Part shown: positions 33,127-41,932 of the stretch, in pieces
Layout: each line of letters begins with the position of its first letter
Position numbering within the stretch: the first letter of the stretch is position 1
Assembly (NCBI RefSeq): GCF_044197065.1
Contig: NZ_JBIQOI010000011.1
Location: 1 to 64,000 of the forward strand
DNA: 64,000 bases
From: Kluyvera ascorbata_C
GTDB taxonomy: Bacteria > Pseudomonadota > Gammaproteobacteria > Enterobacterales > Enterobacteriaceae
Reading direction: 5' to 3'
The notes under the pieces: generated by a model
What the model was told of the DNA's origin: nothing
The model's database searches: none
Seen by the model: the letters and a program-made list of their open reading frames with translations, nothing else
Translations under genes and position numbers: made by a program

Positions 33127-35421
33127 ATGAAGGTAAATATCGATACCGGCGAGAGTCTGTACGCCGATGCGTGGCAGGGATTTAACGGCACGGACTGGAA
33201 AGAAGAGATTAACGTCCGTGATTTTATTCAGCATAACTACACGCCATATGAAGGTGATGAGTCCTTCCTCGCTGAAGCGACGTCCGCGACCCTCGCCCTC
33301 TGGGAGAAGGTGATGGCCGGCATTCGCATCGAAAACGCCACGCACGCGCCGGTCGACTTCGACACCAATGTTGCCACCACCATTACCGCCCACGATGCGG
33401 GCTACATCGACCAGAGTCTGGAAAAGATTGTGGGTCTGCAAACCGATAAACCGCTCAAGCGTGCATTGCACCCGTATGGCGGCGTGAACATGATCAAAAG
33501 TTCGTTCGATGCCTACGGTCGTGAGATGGACCCGAACTTCGAATACCTGTTCACCGAGCTGCGTAAAACCCACAACCAGGGCGTGTTTGACGCTTACTCT
33601 CCAGATATGCTGCGCTGCCGTAAATCGGGCGTGCTGACCGGCTTGCCGGATGGCTATGGCCGTGGGCGTATCATCGGCGACTACCGCCGCGTGGCGTTGT
33701 ACGGCATTCAGTATCTGGTGCGCGAGCGCGAGCAGCAGTTCGCCGACCTCCAGTCCAACCTTGAGTGGGGACAACAGCTTGAGGCTACCATTCGTCTGCG
33801 CGAAGAGCTGGCGGAACACCGCCGTGCGCTGCTGCAGATGCAGGAGATGGCCGCAAAATACGGCTGCGATATTTCACGCCCGGCGCGTAACGCACAGGAA
33901 GCCGTGCAATGGCTCTACTTTGCCTATCTCGCGGCGGTGAAATCACAAAACGGCGGCGCGATGTCTCTGGGGCGCACCGCGTCGTTCCTCGATATCTACA
34001 TTGAGCGCGACGTCAAAGCCGGACGCCTGAACGAGCAGCAGGCGCAGGAGCTTATCGACCACTTCATTATGAAGATCCGCATGGTGCGCTTCCTGCGTAC
34101 GCCGGAGTTCGACACGCTGTTCTCCGGCGACCCTATCTGGGCCACCGAAGTGATTGGCGGTATGGGATTGGATGGCCGCACGCTGGTCACCAAAAACTCA
34201 TTCCGCTATCTGCATACCCTGCACACCATGGGGCCTGCGCCGGAACCGAACCTGACGGTGCTGTGGTCAGAAGCGCTGCCGGTAGCGTTTAAAAAGTATG
34301 CCGCCCAGGTTTCTATCGTCACCTCTTCCTTGCAGTATGAGAACGACGACCTGATGCGCGCCGACTTTAACAGCGACGATTACGCGATTGCCTGCTGCGT
34401 CAGCCCGATGGTTATCGGTAAGCAGATGCAGTTCTTCGGCGCGCGCGCCAACCTCGCCAAAACCCTGCTGTACGCAATCAACGGCGGCGTGGATGAAAAG
34501 CTGAAGATTCAGGTGGGGCCAAAAACCGCCCCGCTGATGGACGACGTGCTCAACTACGAGACGGTGATGGAGAGCCTCGACCACTTTATGGACTGGCTGG
34601 CGGTGCAGTACATCAGCGCGCTGAATATCATCCACTACATGCACGATAAATACAGCTACGAAGCCTCGTTGATGGCGCTGCACGACCGTGACGTTTATCG
34701 CACCATGGCCTGCGGTATCGCCGGGCTGTCGGTAGCGGCGGATTCCCTCTCGGCCATTAAATACGCACAGGTGAAACCGGTGCGCGACCATACCGGACTG
34801 GCGGTCGACTTTGTGATTGAAGGGGAGTATCCGCAGTACGGTAACAACGATGAGCGCGTGGACAGCATTGCCTGCGATTTGGTCGAGCGCTTTATGAAGA
34901 AAATTCAGGTGCTGCCAACCTACCGTAATGCCGTGCCAACGCAGTCCATTCTGACCATCACCTCTAACGTGGTATACGGCCAGAAAACCGGGAACACGCC
35001 GGACGGGCGCCGCGGCGGAACGCCGTTCGCGCCAGGGGCAAACCCAATGCACGGACGCGACCGTAAAGGCGCCGTCGCCTCGCTGACCTCGGTGGCAAAA
35101 CTGCCGTTCACCTACGCCAAAGACGGGATTTCCTACACCTTCTCCATTGTGCCAGCGGCGCTGGGCAAAGAGGACACAGTGCGGAAAACCAACCTGGTCG
35201 GGTTGCTCGACGGCTACTTCCACCACGAGGCACACGTCGAAGGCGGGCAGCATCTGAACGTTAACGTGCTGAACCGGGAGATGCTGCTGGATGCCATTCA
35301 ACATCCAGAGAACTATCCGAACCTGACGATTCGCGTTTCTGGCTATGCGGTGCGCTTTAATGCGCTGACGCGTGAGCAGCAACAGGATGTTATCTCAAGG
35401 ACGTTCACCCAGGCGCTGTAA
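33127..35421 (+). CDS. tdcE: 2-ketobutyrate/pyruvate formate-lyase TdcE
   Basis: A 764-residue glycyl-radical enzyme that splits 2-oxobutyrate (or pyruvate) with CoA into propionyl-CoA (acetyl-CoA) and formate. The catalytic cysteine pair lies in IACCVSPM (about residue 420), and the radical glycine lies in RVSGYAVRF near the C-terminus. It needs activation by a PflA-type radical SAM enzyme encoded elsewhere. It is the last tdc gene here. The E. coli genes tdcF and tdcG do not follow, and a BIME does. Confidence 0.95.
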   Translation: MKVNIDTGESLYADAWQGFNGTDWKEEINVRDFIQHNYTPYEGDESFLAEATSATLALWEKVMAGIRIENATHAPVDFDTNVATTITAHDAGYIDQSLEKIVGLQTDKPLKRALHPYGGVNMIKSSFDAYGREMDPNFEYLFTELRKTHNQGVFDAYSPDMLRCRKSGVLTGLPDGYGRGRIIGDYRRVALYGIQYLVREREQQFADLQSNLEWGQQLEATIRLREELAEHRRALLQMQEMAAKYGCDISRPARNAQEAVQWLYFAYLAAVKSQNGGAMSLGRTASFLDIYIERDVKAGRLNEQQAQELIDHFIMKIRMVRFLRTPEFDTLFSGDPIWATEVIGGMGLDGRTLVTKNSFRYLHTLHTMGPAPEPNLTVLWSEALPVAFKKYAAQVSIVTSSLQYENDDLMRADFNSDDYAIACCVSPMVIGKQMQFFGARANLAKTLLYAINGGVDEKLKIQVGPKTAPLMDDVLNYETVMESLDHFMDWLAVQYISALNIIHYMHDKYSYEASLMALHDRDVYRTMACGIAGLSVAADSLSAIKYAQVKPVRDHTGLAVDFVIEGEYPQYGNNDERVDSIACDLVERFMKKIQVLPTYRNAVPTQSILTITSNVVYGQKTGNTPDGRRGGTPFAPGANPMHGRDRKGAVASLTSVAKLPFTYAKDGISYTFSIVPAALGKEDTVRKTNLVGLLDGYFHHEAHVEGGQHLNVNVLNREMLLDAIQHPENYPNLTIRVSGYAVRFNALTREQQQDVISRTFTQAL

Positions 35422-35436
35422 CGCAGGAAGCCTCCA

Positions 35437-35518
35437 TTGTAGGCCGGATAAGCGAAGCGCCATCCGGCAGTCCTGGCAGATTGCCGGATGGCGGCGTAAC
35501 GCCTTATCCGGCCTACAA
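35437..35518. repeat. BIME (paired REP sequences)
   Basis: This is a near-perfect inverted pair, ttgtaggccggataag ... cttatccggcctacaa, with two gccggatggcg cores. It lies 15 bases after tdcE and may stabilise the 3' end of the tdc messenger. It is a close relative of the element at 3491-3568. Confidence 0.9.
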
Positions 35519-35578
35519 ACTCTGTTCGGAGCAGTAAAGGCGTTTTTTAGTGAATTTGAGTGTGTTTGTCTCTCCTTT

Positions 35579-35604
35579 AGGTGCACGGTTGTGCACCTTT
35601 TTTT
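35579..35604 (+). terminator. Rho-independent terminator between tdcE and nudK
   Basis: The arms aggtgcac / gtgcacct around ggtt are followed by seven T residues on the plus strand. It should end the tdc transcript. On the other strand it lies just beyond the nudK stop and could serve that gene too. Confidence 0.85.
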
Positions 35605-35611
35605 GCTTTGG

Positions 35612-36202
35612 CTATTCCCCCAGCGTCCGATTCAGCGCCAGATACTGCAGCAGCATAATAGTCTTCGCATCCATTATCTCGCCGCTCGCCACTGCCTGCA
35701 GCGCGTGTTCCAACGGCCACTCCAGCACTTCAATGTCTTCGCCCTCTTCTTCCACACCGCCGCCACGGCTAACGCGATCCTCATCCTGGTACTCCGCGAT
35801 AAAGAACCACAGTTTTTCCGTCACCGAGCCCGGACTCATAAAGGCACGAAAGACCGGCTCGATTTGCGTAATGCGAAAGCCGGTTTCCTCTTCCGCTTCG
35901 GCGATAATCCGAGCTTCCGGAGAAGCGCTGTCGAGCAACCCCGCCGCCGCTTCAATTAACAGGCCGTTACCGTCGTGGAGGTAAACTGGCATTCTGAACT
36001 GACGCGTCAGGACAACCGTTTTTTTGCGGCGATTGTACAGCAGCACCACCGCGCCGTGGCCGCGGTCATAGGCTTCGCGGCTCTGCTGCTGCCAGCTTCC
36101 GTCGCGGCGACGCAGCTCAAAAGTGTATTTTTTCAGGGTATACCAGTCGTCAGAAAGCAGCTGAGAATGAATATTTCTCACTAACGGCTCAATAGCGCTC
36201 AT
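35612..36202 (-). CDS. nudK: GDP-mannose pyrophosphatase NudK
   Basis: A 196-residue Nudix hydrolase that cleaves GDP-mannose and related nucleotide sugars. The Nudix helix is GLLDSASPEARIIAEAEEETGF, which keeps the catalytic EAEEETG part. One early glutamate of the strict box is replaced by serine. The start at 36202 has an AGGAGAG site and gives the family length (E. coli 191). The frame to 36244 runs into the divergent deoR-type promoter and is not used. Confidence 0.85.
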   Translation of the reverse strand: MSAIEPLVRNIHSQLLSDDWYTLKKYTFELRRRDGSWQQQSREAYDRGHGAVVLLYNRRKKTVVLTRQFRMPVYLHDGNGLLIEAAAGLLDSASPEARIIAEAEEETGFRITQIEPVFRAFMSPGSVTEKLWFFIAEYQDEDRVSRGGGVEEEGEDIEVLEWPLEHALQAVASGEIMDAKTIMLLQYLALNRTLGE

Positions 36203-36284
36203 TTTTTCTCTCCTGTAGATGACATTTTGCAAACTATCATGCACAATCAGGCAACATCAAGAAAAAACATGCATGAGAGAAAAC

Positions 36285-37037
36285 ATGTTAGCCAGCCAAC
36301 GAAAACAGCAAATCCTGGCGATTCTGGCCCGGGATAAACAGGTACACTCCACCGAGTTAAGCCAACAGTTTCAGGTATCAGAAGATTCGATTCGCCGCGA
36401 TTTAAGAGAGCTTGCCGCCGCCGGGCTGCTGCAGCGCGTCCACGGTGGTGCGCTGCCGGTCTCCGCCGCCATTGCGCCGTTTGAAGCAAGAAAAAGCGTG
36501 CAGATAGACGCAAAAAAAACCATCGCCCAGAAGGCCGTCTCGCTGATTAGCGCAGGCCAGGTCGTGATGATTGATGGCGGCACCACCACCACCGAGATGA
36601 TCAAACTGCTACCGCACGACCTGCGCTTCACCGTTGTCACCCATAGCCCGAGCATTGCGGTTGGGCTGATTGATTACCCGGCCATTGAAGTGATTTTGTT
36701 GGGCGGTACGCTGTTTAAACACTCCGTTGTCACCACCGGCTCTGCCCTGAGCGAGTCGGCGAATCGCATTAACGCCGACCTGTTTTTTATGGGCGTGACT
36801 GGGGTACATCACCACGCGGGCTTTACCACCGGTAGCTTCGAAGAGGCGGGCGTGAAGCGTCTGCTGAGCGAGCGAGCTTCCGAGACCATCGTTATGGCCT
36901 CGCAGGAAAAAATTAACGCCGCTTCTGCCTTTGCCATTGGCGACCTCTATCTGGCGAGTACATTGATTGTGGACTGCGAGCTGGATGCGCCGCTGAAGGC
37001 CGCATTAGACAGCCACGGCGTCTCCGTTATCGCGTAA
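36285..37037 (+). CDS. DeoR/GlpR family sugar-metabolism regulator
   Basis: A 250-residue DeoR-family repressor. The N-terminal helix-turn-helix reads VHSTELSQQFQVSEDSIRRDL (about residues 20-40), and a sugar-phosphate-sensing domain follows with the conserved DGGTTTTEM loop (about 95-103). The ATG at 36285 follows GAGAG. An ATG at 36273 is an alternative. It is divergent from nudK and 40 bases upstream of an RhtB-type exporter gene on the same strand, so it may control either. The inducer is not known. Confidence 0.82.
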   Translation: MLASQRKQQILAILARDKQVHSTELSQQFQVSEDSIRRDLRELAAAGLLQRVHGGALPVSAAIAPFEARKSVQIDAKKTIAQKAVSLISAGQVVMIDGGTTTTEMIKLLPHDLRFTVVTHSPSIAVGLIDYPAIEVILLGGTLFKHSVVTTGSALSESANRINADLFFMGVTGVHHHAGFTTGSFEEAGVKRLLSERASETIVMASQEKINAASAFAIGDLYLASTLIVDCELDAPLKAALDSHGVSVIA

Positions 37038-37077
37038 CGCGGTTCGTTTTTGTTGTTCGTTTCACCCTGAGGTTTTC

Positions 37078-37725
37078 ATGCTGGATATCACCAATCTTTG
37101 GCTGTTTAGCCTATCGGTCCTGCTGCTTTCCGTGACTCCGGGGCCGGACATGGCCTACGTCGTTGGCCAGAGCGTCGTTAACGGTCGCCGTGCGGGCGTT
37201 ATCTCCGCCACCGGCGTCGCGCTGGGTAGCTGTACGCACGCCATTGCCAGCGTGGTCGGGCTGACGGCGCTTATCAGCACATCGCCGTTGATGTTTACTC
37301 TCGTGAAATATATGGGCGCGGTTTACCTGATGTATCTAGGCGGCAAAATGCTGATCGGATCGTTTTCCAGCAAAGCAGCGGATAGCGAAAACCCCGCGCC
37401 GCGTAAGATGCAGGCAGACCTGAGCAGTTTACTGTCGAAAGGGTTTATCACCACGCTAACCAACCCGAAGGTTATCCTGTTCTTTATCTCGTTCTTTCCA
37501 CAGTTCGTCACGCCAAACGGTGAGCACCACGCCGCGTCGTTCCTGGTCCTCGGCATGGTTTACGCGCTGATTGGTTTTATGACCGATGCCACCTTTGCCA
37601 TTCTCGCTGGCGGTGCGGCGGGAGCGGTATCGCAGAACAGAATGCTGCAACGACTGCTGGATCGTATCGTTGGCACGGCATTTATTGGCTTAGGGATTCG
37701 TCTGGCTTTGACCCGAAGAATATAG
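37078..37725 (+). CDS. LysE/RhtB family amino acid exporter
   Basis: A 215-residue exporter with six hydrophobic segments and the family motif SVTPGPDMAYVVGQS (residues 18-32). The conserved NPKVILFFISFFPQF block occurs near residue 131. It follows the deoR-type gene by 40 bases, suggesting co-transcription, and is followed by a bidirectional terminator. The likely substrates are amino acids such as homoserine, threonine or leucine, by family only. Confidence 0.85.
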   Translation: MLDITNLWLFSLSVLLLSVTPGPDMAYVVGQSVVNGRRAGVISATGVALGSCTHAIASVVGLTALISTSPLMFTLVKYMGAVYLMYLGGKMLIGSFSSKAADSENPAPRKMQADLSSLLSKGFITTLTNPKVILFFISFFPQFVTPNGEHHAASFLVLGMVYALIGFMTDATFAILAGGAAGAVSQNRMLQRLLDRIVGTAFIGLGIRLALTRRI

Positions 37726-37872
37726 GTAGCTCACAACTCTGCGGTCACTCGGTTACGGTTCGTATTTTCGCACGATAGGCTTTTCAGATGATCCTTCTGC
37801 TCTGGCCGCAACACGGCCATCTATCGCTGCCGGAAAAACACGTTTGGGTATTCCCAAAATTCTGATGACTCA

Positions 37873-37895
37873 GGGAGCGGCATCTTGCCGCTCCC
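37873..37895. terminator. Bidirectional terminator
   Basis: The ten-base arms gggagcggca / tgccgctccc are joined by tct. It stands between the convergent RhtB-type exporter gene and the monooxygenase gene. The T tracts are weak on both sides. Confidence 0.65.
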
Positions 37896-37909
37896 CTATT
37901 CTTGCTGAC

Positions 37910-38227
37910 TTATAGCGATCTCAGCCGCTGCACGTTCAAACTTTCCAGCTTGCCATCAAGAATCGCCAGAAAATCGTCGTGATAGGACATCGCAACATGC
38001 TTTTTCAAATCGTCCTCTGATTTCCAGCGCTCAATAAATACGAACGACACTTTGCCTTCGTTTGCCAGCACCCGCACGTCCGCAATCGCCCTACTTTCGT
38101 GAAGATCGTACTGCAGGCATCCGGCTTCCTGATGGGTAAGCGGCACCATGGCTTTCGCGGCATTGCGAACGGCGTCGAGGTGTTCGGGGAGAGGCGTGAG
38201 TGTGGCTACGATCTTAACTTCGCTCAT
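37910..38227 (-). CDS. Antibiotic biosynthesis monooxygenase domain protein (YgiN-like)
   Basis: A 105-residue single-domain ABM-fold protein (residues 4-95), a dimeric ferredoxin-like fold. The typical central segment EAGCLQYDLHESRAI and the FVFIERWKSEDDLKKH strand-helix unit are present. Relatives include the quinol monooxygenase YgiN, and the real substrate is unknown. The gene stands alone. Confidence 0.75.
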   Translation of the reverse strand: MSEVKIVATLTPLPEHLDAVRNAAKAMVPLTHQEAGCLQYDLHESRAIADVRVLANEGKVSFVFIERWKSEDDLKKHVAMSYHDDFLAILDGKLESLNVQRLRSL

Positions 38228-38472
38228 GGAGAAAGGCCTTGGTTTGAGTGAATGACATCATAGAGCGTAGATGGGGAGAAGCGGTGTAGCCAGAAGGTTT
38301 CGCCCGTTACTCCCCTGATCTCTCAACGTCGGCTCATCGCTAACTTCGCGGCACACAGGCCGAATAACATTTTCCGCACCAGGTCACACTTTTCCACCTT
38401 GCAGATACCCACTTAAAAACTACGTGTTATCATTCACCCCGTAAATACCTTTCAACTCAACCCGAGGCTTTG

Positions 38473-38499
38473 ATGCTGGAGAATGTAATCATCCGATAA
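38473..38499 (+). CDS. toiL: toiL-like leader peptide of yjhX (topAI)
   Basis: An eight-codon frame, MLENVIIR, preceded by GAGG. In E. coli the topAI (yjhX) messenger has a short upstream frame, toiL, whose translation controls exposure of the topAI start and makes the operon respond to ribosome-targeting antibiotics. Here the stop codon lies inside the left arm of a nine-base perfect hairpin (gataatcag 38495-38503; ctgattatc 38527-38535), the geometry expected if a ribosome on the leader changes RNA folding. The identity with toiL is from memory of the E. coli locus. Confidence 0.6.
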   Translation: MLENVIIR

Positions 38500-38611
38500 T
38501 CAGCTTCCCGACCTTTTCAGGCCGGACTGATTATCAATGCGCCGAAATCGAATGCGGACACCGCAGTGTGTTTGCACGTTTTGCACATGATGATTAAACA
38601 GGTTTTCCAGT

Positions 38612-38869
38612 ATGAATTTATCCCGTCAGGAACAACGTACCTTACACGTTCTCGCCAAAGGTGGCCGAATCGCGCACGTCCGCGATGCATCAGGCCGCGT
38701 CACCGCCGTTGAATGCTACACCCGAGAAGGGCTGTTGCTTACCGACTGCACTCTCGCCACGTTCAAAAAACTCAAAACCAAAAAGCTTATCAAGTCCGTC
38801 AACGGTCAGCCCTATCGAATTAACACCACCGGGCTGAATAACGTTCGCGCTCAGCTTGATAACCGCTAA
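38612..38869 (+). CDS. yjhX: YjhX/TopAI family toxin (topoisomerase I inhibitor)
   Basis: An 85-residue protein of the YjhX (UPF0386) family, full length. E. coli TopAI binds DNA topoisomerase I and inhibits it, and YjhQ is the antitoxin encoded next to it. The typical segments MNLSRQEQRTLHVLAKGG and LLTDCTLATFKKLK are present. The gene keeps its leader but is not followed by yjhQ. An 11-codon frame takes that place, and then yjhP. Confidence 0.85.
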   Translation: MNLSRQEQRTLHVLAKGGRIAHVRDASGRVTAVECYTREGLLLTDCTLATFKKLKTKKLIKSVNGQPYRINTTGLNNVRAQLDNR

Positions 38870-38880
38870 GGAGAGTGTCT

Positions 38881-38916
38881 ATGACAGCACATCCTTTCAC
38901 AGGCCTAACCCAATAA
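38881..38916 (+). pseudogene. Eleven-codon frame at the yjhQ position
   Basis: An AAGGAGAG ribosome site is followed by ATG and only eleven codons (MTAHPFTGLTQ) before a stop. In E. coli, yjhQ lies between yjhX and yjhP. This stub with a good ribosome site is best read as the scar or start of a deleted yjhQ, but its match to yjhQ cannot be checked here. Confidence 0.4.
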
Positions 38917-38929
38917 CAGGAATTCACTT

Positions 38930-39676
38930 ATGGATATCCCACGTATTTTTACGATTAGCGAAAGCGAACACCGCATTCATAACCCCTTTACCTCAGAAAA
39001 ATACGCCACGCTGGGCCGCGTATTGCGTATGAAACCGGGGATGCGAATCCTTGACCTTGGCAGTGGCTCAGGGGAGATGCTCTGCACCTGGGCCCGCGAT
39101 CACGGCATTACGGGTACGGGTATCGACATGAGCCCACTCTTCACTGCGCAGGCAAAACAACGAGCGGAAGAACTCAGAGTCAGCGGCCAGGTTCACTTCA
39201 TTCATAACGACGCCGCCGGATATGTGGCAGAAGAAAAATGTGATGTGGCCGCCTGCGTCGGCGCTACATGGATTGCCGGTGGGTTTACCGGGACGGTTGG
39301 GCTGCTGGCGCAAAGCCTCGAACCGGGCGGGATTATGCTCATCGGTGAACCTTACTGGCGTCAGCTACCGGCATCGGAGGAGATAGCCCAGGCTTGTGGC
39401 GTTAGCTCTCAAGCCGATTTTCTCACACTCCCAGGGCTTGTCAGCGCGTTCGACGACCTCGGCTACGACGTGGTGGAAATGGTCCTTGCCGACCAGGAAG
39501 GGTGGGACCGGTATGAGGCGGCTAAATGGCTGACCCAGCGCCGCTGGCTGGAAGCCAACCCTGACGACGAGTTCGCAGCGGAAGTCAGGGCCGAGCTTAA
39601 CCTCTCGCCAAAACGCCACGTCACGTACACGCGGGAATACTTTGGCTGGGGCGTATTCGCGCTTATCGCCAGATAA
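38930..39676 (+). CDS. yjhP: SAM-dependent methyltransferase YjhP
   Basis: A 248-residue class I methyltransferase. Motif I is ILDLGSGSGEML (about residues 41-52). The sequence and length fit E. coli YjhP throughout. The target is unknown. It sits downstream of yjhX, as in E. coli, apart from the missing yjhQ, and probably shares its promoter. Confidence 0.88.
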   Translation: MDIPRIFTISESEHRIHNPFTSEKYATLGRVLRMKPGMRILDLGSGSGEMLCTWARDHGITGTGIDMSPLFTAQAKQRAEELRVSGQVHFIHNDAAGYVAEEKCDVAACVGATWIAGGFTGTVGLLAQSLEPGGIMLIGEPYWRQLPASEEIAQACGVSSQADFLTLPGLVSAFDDLGYDVVEMVLADQEGWDRYEAAKWLTQRRWLEANPDDEFAAEVRAELNLSPKRHVTYTREYFGWGVFALIAR

Positions 39677-39811
39677 CAACAGGTTCCCGGCATCTCTTAC
39701 ACCGGATGCCGGGAACACAAGATGTCGCCTGAGCGTTGATCTGATGCATCACCTGCACAATGCATATTCAGTATGTTTATTAATCAACAATGCCACCCTA
39801 AGGAGCATCCT

Positions 39812-40063
39812 ATGTCACAACATGAACAGTTCTGTCAGGCTTGCGGAATGCCGATGTCGGCACCCGATGCACAAAGCGCCAGCGATAAATATTGCGCGTA
39901 CTGTAGCGACAGCAACGGCAATCTTAAATCCTGGGAAGAAGCGGTATCCGGCCTGGCAAGCTTCCTCGATTCCTGGCAAAAAGTCGGCCCGGAAGAAGCG
40001 CAAAAGCGGGCGAAGCGTTATCTGACGGCAATGCCGGCCTGGGCGCATAAAGCGAACGAGTAA
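39812..40063 (+). CDS. Zinc-ribbon domain protein
   Basis: An 83-residue protein with a four-cysteine zinc ribbon: CQAC at residues 8-11 and CAYC at about 28-31. A helical tail of about 50 residues follows. The ATG at 39812 has an AAGGAG site seven bases upstream. It is typical of the small proteins annotated as putative zinc ribbon. Function is unknown. It is the last backbone gene before the island. Confidence 0.7.
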   Translation: MSQHEQFCQACGMPMSAPDAQSASDKYCAYCSDSNGNLKSWEEAVSGLASFLDSWQKVGPEEAQKRAKRYLTAMPAWAHKANE

Positions 40064-40140
40064 AGCGTGAAGCCTGAATGAATTGGGGGGACTTTCTTCG
40101 GTCTATTGGAACCATAAGGGTAGCTATAAAGCGTGGTTTG

Positions 40141-40199
40141 CGGGCTTTAAGTTGATTTCGATAGACTGGGGAAGCGTTTGAAATGGTGCGATAATAGGA
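40141..40199. other. attL, left attachment site of thrW island
   Basis: These 59 bases repeat directly at 63069-63128 with few differences, including cgggctttaagttgatttcg, gtttgaaatggtgc and gataatagga. The last part is the 3' end of the thrW tRNA gene, including its CCA, with one C missing on this strand. This marks the left end of the island. The next 214 bp up to cbtA hold no recognised feature. Confidence 0.9.
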
Positions 40200-40413
40200 A
40201 CATAACACACCACAAAAAACATTTGATAAATATACAATTTTTCTTGTTTCATCTTTATAAATGCCCCCATTTATGCCCCCATCTTGTTTTTTTATGCGAC
40301 TCGATGAGCCTTTCATCGAGTCGCTAATCCCACTAATATCTTCACAGACCGTATAAATTTTCTCAGCTATTGAAGTACACCTCACTGCCGCGATCGGCTA
40401 AGAACAATATTAC

Positions 40414-40746
40414 TTACCGATAAGGACAACTGTTCGTTAATCCACATTCTCTCCTGGCATGAAGGATATCTGTCACGGTCAAATATGGCACTTGTCCCTG
40501 TGAGCTAAATCCTCTGCGATCGATACGGATCAATTCGTACTTCTCCACCAGAAAATTAACAGCATCGACAAGCGTGATACCAGCTTCGATATGTCTTTTA
40601 ATAACAGCCTCATCGCTGAACGGCGTGTCATTTAAGGTCAGGCCATAGTGCTGCTCAAGTAGTCGAGCAAGCAGCATTTGCCAGACAACCACGGGTGATA
40701 AGCATGTCTGAACAGCCCGCTGGTTTATTGCAGGTAAAGTATTCAT
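40414..40746 (-). CDS. cbtA: CbtA/YkfI family toxin (type IV TA)
   Basis: A 110-residue toxin of the YeeV/YkfI/YpjF family, which blocks cell division by acting on FtsZ and MreB polymerisation. The family start LPxxxQRAVQTCLSPVVVWQ and the segment EAGITLVDAVNFLVEKYELIRIDR are present. It lies 34 bases downstream of the cbeA-type antitoxin gene, as in CP4-6, CP4-44 and CP4-57. Confidence 0.9.
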   Translation of the reverse strand: MNTLPAINQRAVQTCLSPVVVWQMLLARLLEQHYGLTLNDTPFSDEAVIKRHIEAGITLVDAVNFLVEKYELIRIDRRGFSSQGQVPYLTVTDILHARRECGLTNSCPYR

Positions 40747-40780
40747 GAGTTGTTCTCGTAAAAGTGAGTTCTAAAGTTAA

Positions 40781-41131
40781 TTAGCGTTGAGTAGGATAAA
40801 TGGAGATATAGACGTGACCACAGGAACCCAGCGTATCAGCTTCGCAGGTCAACCCCTTTGCATAGAGGGTGACGCTATGCTGGTGTCGGGGATTCAGTTC
40901 GCCGCTGGTAAGCATGAGCTCCGCCTGCTTCAGCAGAACAGGAAATGCCTGGTCAAGATGGAGCAAATCCGCTTTATTGAACTGACCTGTTATGCTGGCG
41001 CGGTCAGACAGGTAATGTAGGCGGTTACCTTCCTGGACCAGACGTGCACCAAAACAAGGAATGACATTACGATTCAGCCCCCACCAGGGCTCAGCTGTAT
41101 CATCATTCACTGTCAGTGTCTTACTCGACAT
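40781..41131 (-). CDS. cbeA: CbeA/YeeU family antitoxin
   Basis: A 116-residue antitoxin. Unlike ordinary antitoxins, this family protects by bundling FtsZ and MreB filaments rather than binding the toxin. The conserved WWGLNRNVIPCFGARLVQEG block lies at residues 16-35, and the protein ends in the typical HVYISIYP. It is encoded upstream of the toxin and 20 bases after the yeeT-like gene. Confidence 0.9.
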   Translation of the reverse strand: MSSKTLTVNDDTAEPWWGLNRNVIPCFGARLVQEGNRLHYLSDRASITGQFNKADLLHLDQAFPVLLKQAELMLTSGELNPRHQHSVTLYAKGLTCEADTLGSCGHVYISIYPTQR

Positions 41132-41151
41132 CTGAAGCTCCTTTAATAAGG

Positions 41152-41373
41152 TTAATTGAGAGTGACGCTGCGCAGAGAGACATACGTTCCGTTCCGGTCC
41201 TTGCGTCGCTCGGCAAAGACAGCCAGAACACCCTTGATATCCGGAACTTCACGACCGTAGTAATGGCAGACGCTCCCGAACCAGCAATATTTCCCGGTAC
41301 AGAATTGAAACAATCGGGATTCAGGATGCAGACGATAAATTGCCATCGCCTGACGCTTACTGATGATTTTCAT
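41152..41373 (-). CDS. yeeT: DUF987 protein, YeeT-like
   Basis: A 73-residue protein of the YeeT/YpjJ family, which regularly precedes cbeA-cbtA in CP4-type islands. It starts MKIISKRQAMAIYRLHP and contains FCTGKYCWFGSVCHYYGREV. The function is unknown. It is encoded between the RadC-like gene and the antitoxin. Confidence 0.85.
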   Translation of the reverse strand: MKIISKRQAMAIYRLHPESRLFQFCTGKYCWFGSVCHYYGREVPDIKGVLAVFAERRKDRNGTYVSLRSVTLN

Positions 41374-41388
41374 TAGCCCTTCCTCTTC

Positions 41389-41862
41389 TTATAGCCATCC
41401 ATGCTCAGCAAACGACAACGCTTCACCATCACCAATGATGAAATGATCCAGTAGCCGGACATCGACCAGACCCAGCGCCTCTCTAATCCTGGACGTAATA
41501 GCTCTGTCAGCTTTACTGGCATCGGTAATGCCAGAGGGGTGGTTATGAGAGATGATTACCGCAGCTGCATTATGACGTAGTGCAAATTTCACAATTTCGC
41601 GAGGATGAATTTCGGTATGGTTAATCGTGCCGAGGAAGAGCGTTTCATGCTCCAGCAGACGATGTTGATTATCGAGATAGATAACAACAAAGACTTCGCG
41701 CTCCTGCTTTGCCAAATAGAGCTGTAACCATTTTTTCGCGAAACTAGCGGCTAGGAACGACTCACTGGGCTGCCGCTGATATTTCTCCAGTAATCGCAGG
41801 GCACGACGGATGGTACGTTGCTCATTCATCGGGAAGACCGAAGGTAAAATCAGTTCGGACAT
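41389..41862 (-). CDS. RadC family JAB-domain protein (YeeS-like)
   Basis: A 157-residue JAB/MPN metalloprotease-fold protein. The metal motif is SHNHPSGITDASKAD (about residues 104-118), with an upstream glutamate in the helical part. It is shorter than chromosomal RadC, as island copies are, because the N-terminal helix-hairpin-helix is reduced. Island RadC proteins have no proven repair role. It is expressed with the neighbouring island genes. A hairpin (agccc...gggct) lies upstream at about 41880. Confidence 0.87.
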   Translation of the reverse strand: MSELILPSVFPMNEQRTIRRALRLLEKYQRQPSESFLAASFAKKWLQLYLAKQEREVFVVIYLDNQHRLLEHETLFLGTINHTEIHPREIVKFALRHNAAAVIISHNHPSGITDASKADRAITSRIREALGLVDVRLLDHFIIGDGEALSFAEHGWL

Positions 41863-41932
41863 GGTGGCTCCTTAAAAGAAAAAGCCCCGTAACAACCAGC
41901 TACAGGGCTATAAACAAACACGGAGATATCGT

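Noticed and set aside
34267..35382. 371-codon open frame on the minus strand
   Set aside because: Antisense to tdcE, a highly conserved glycyl-radical enzyme gene.
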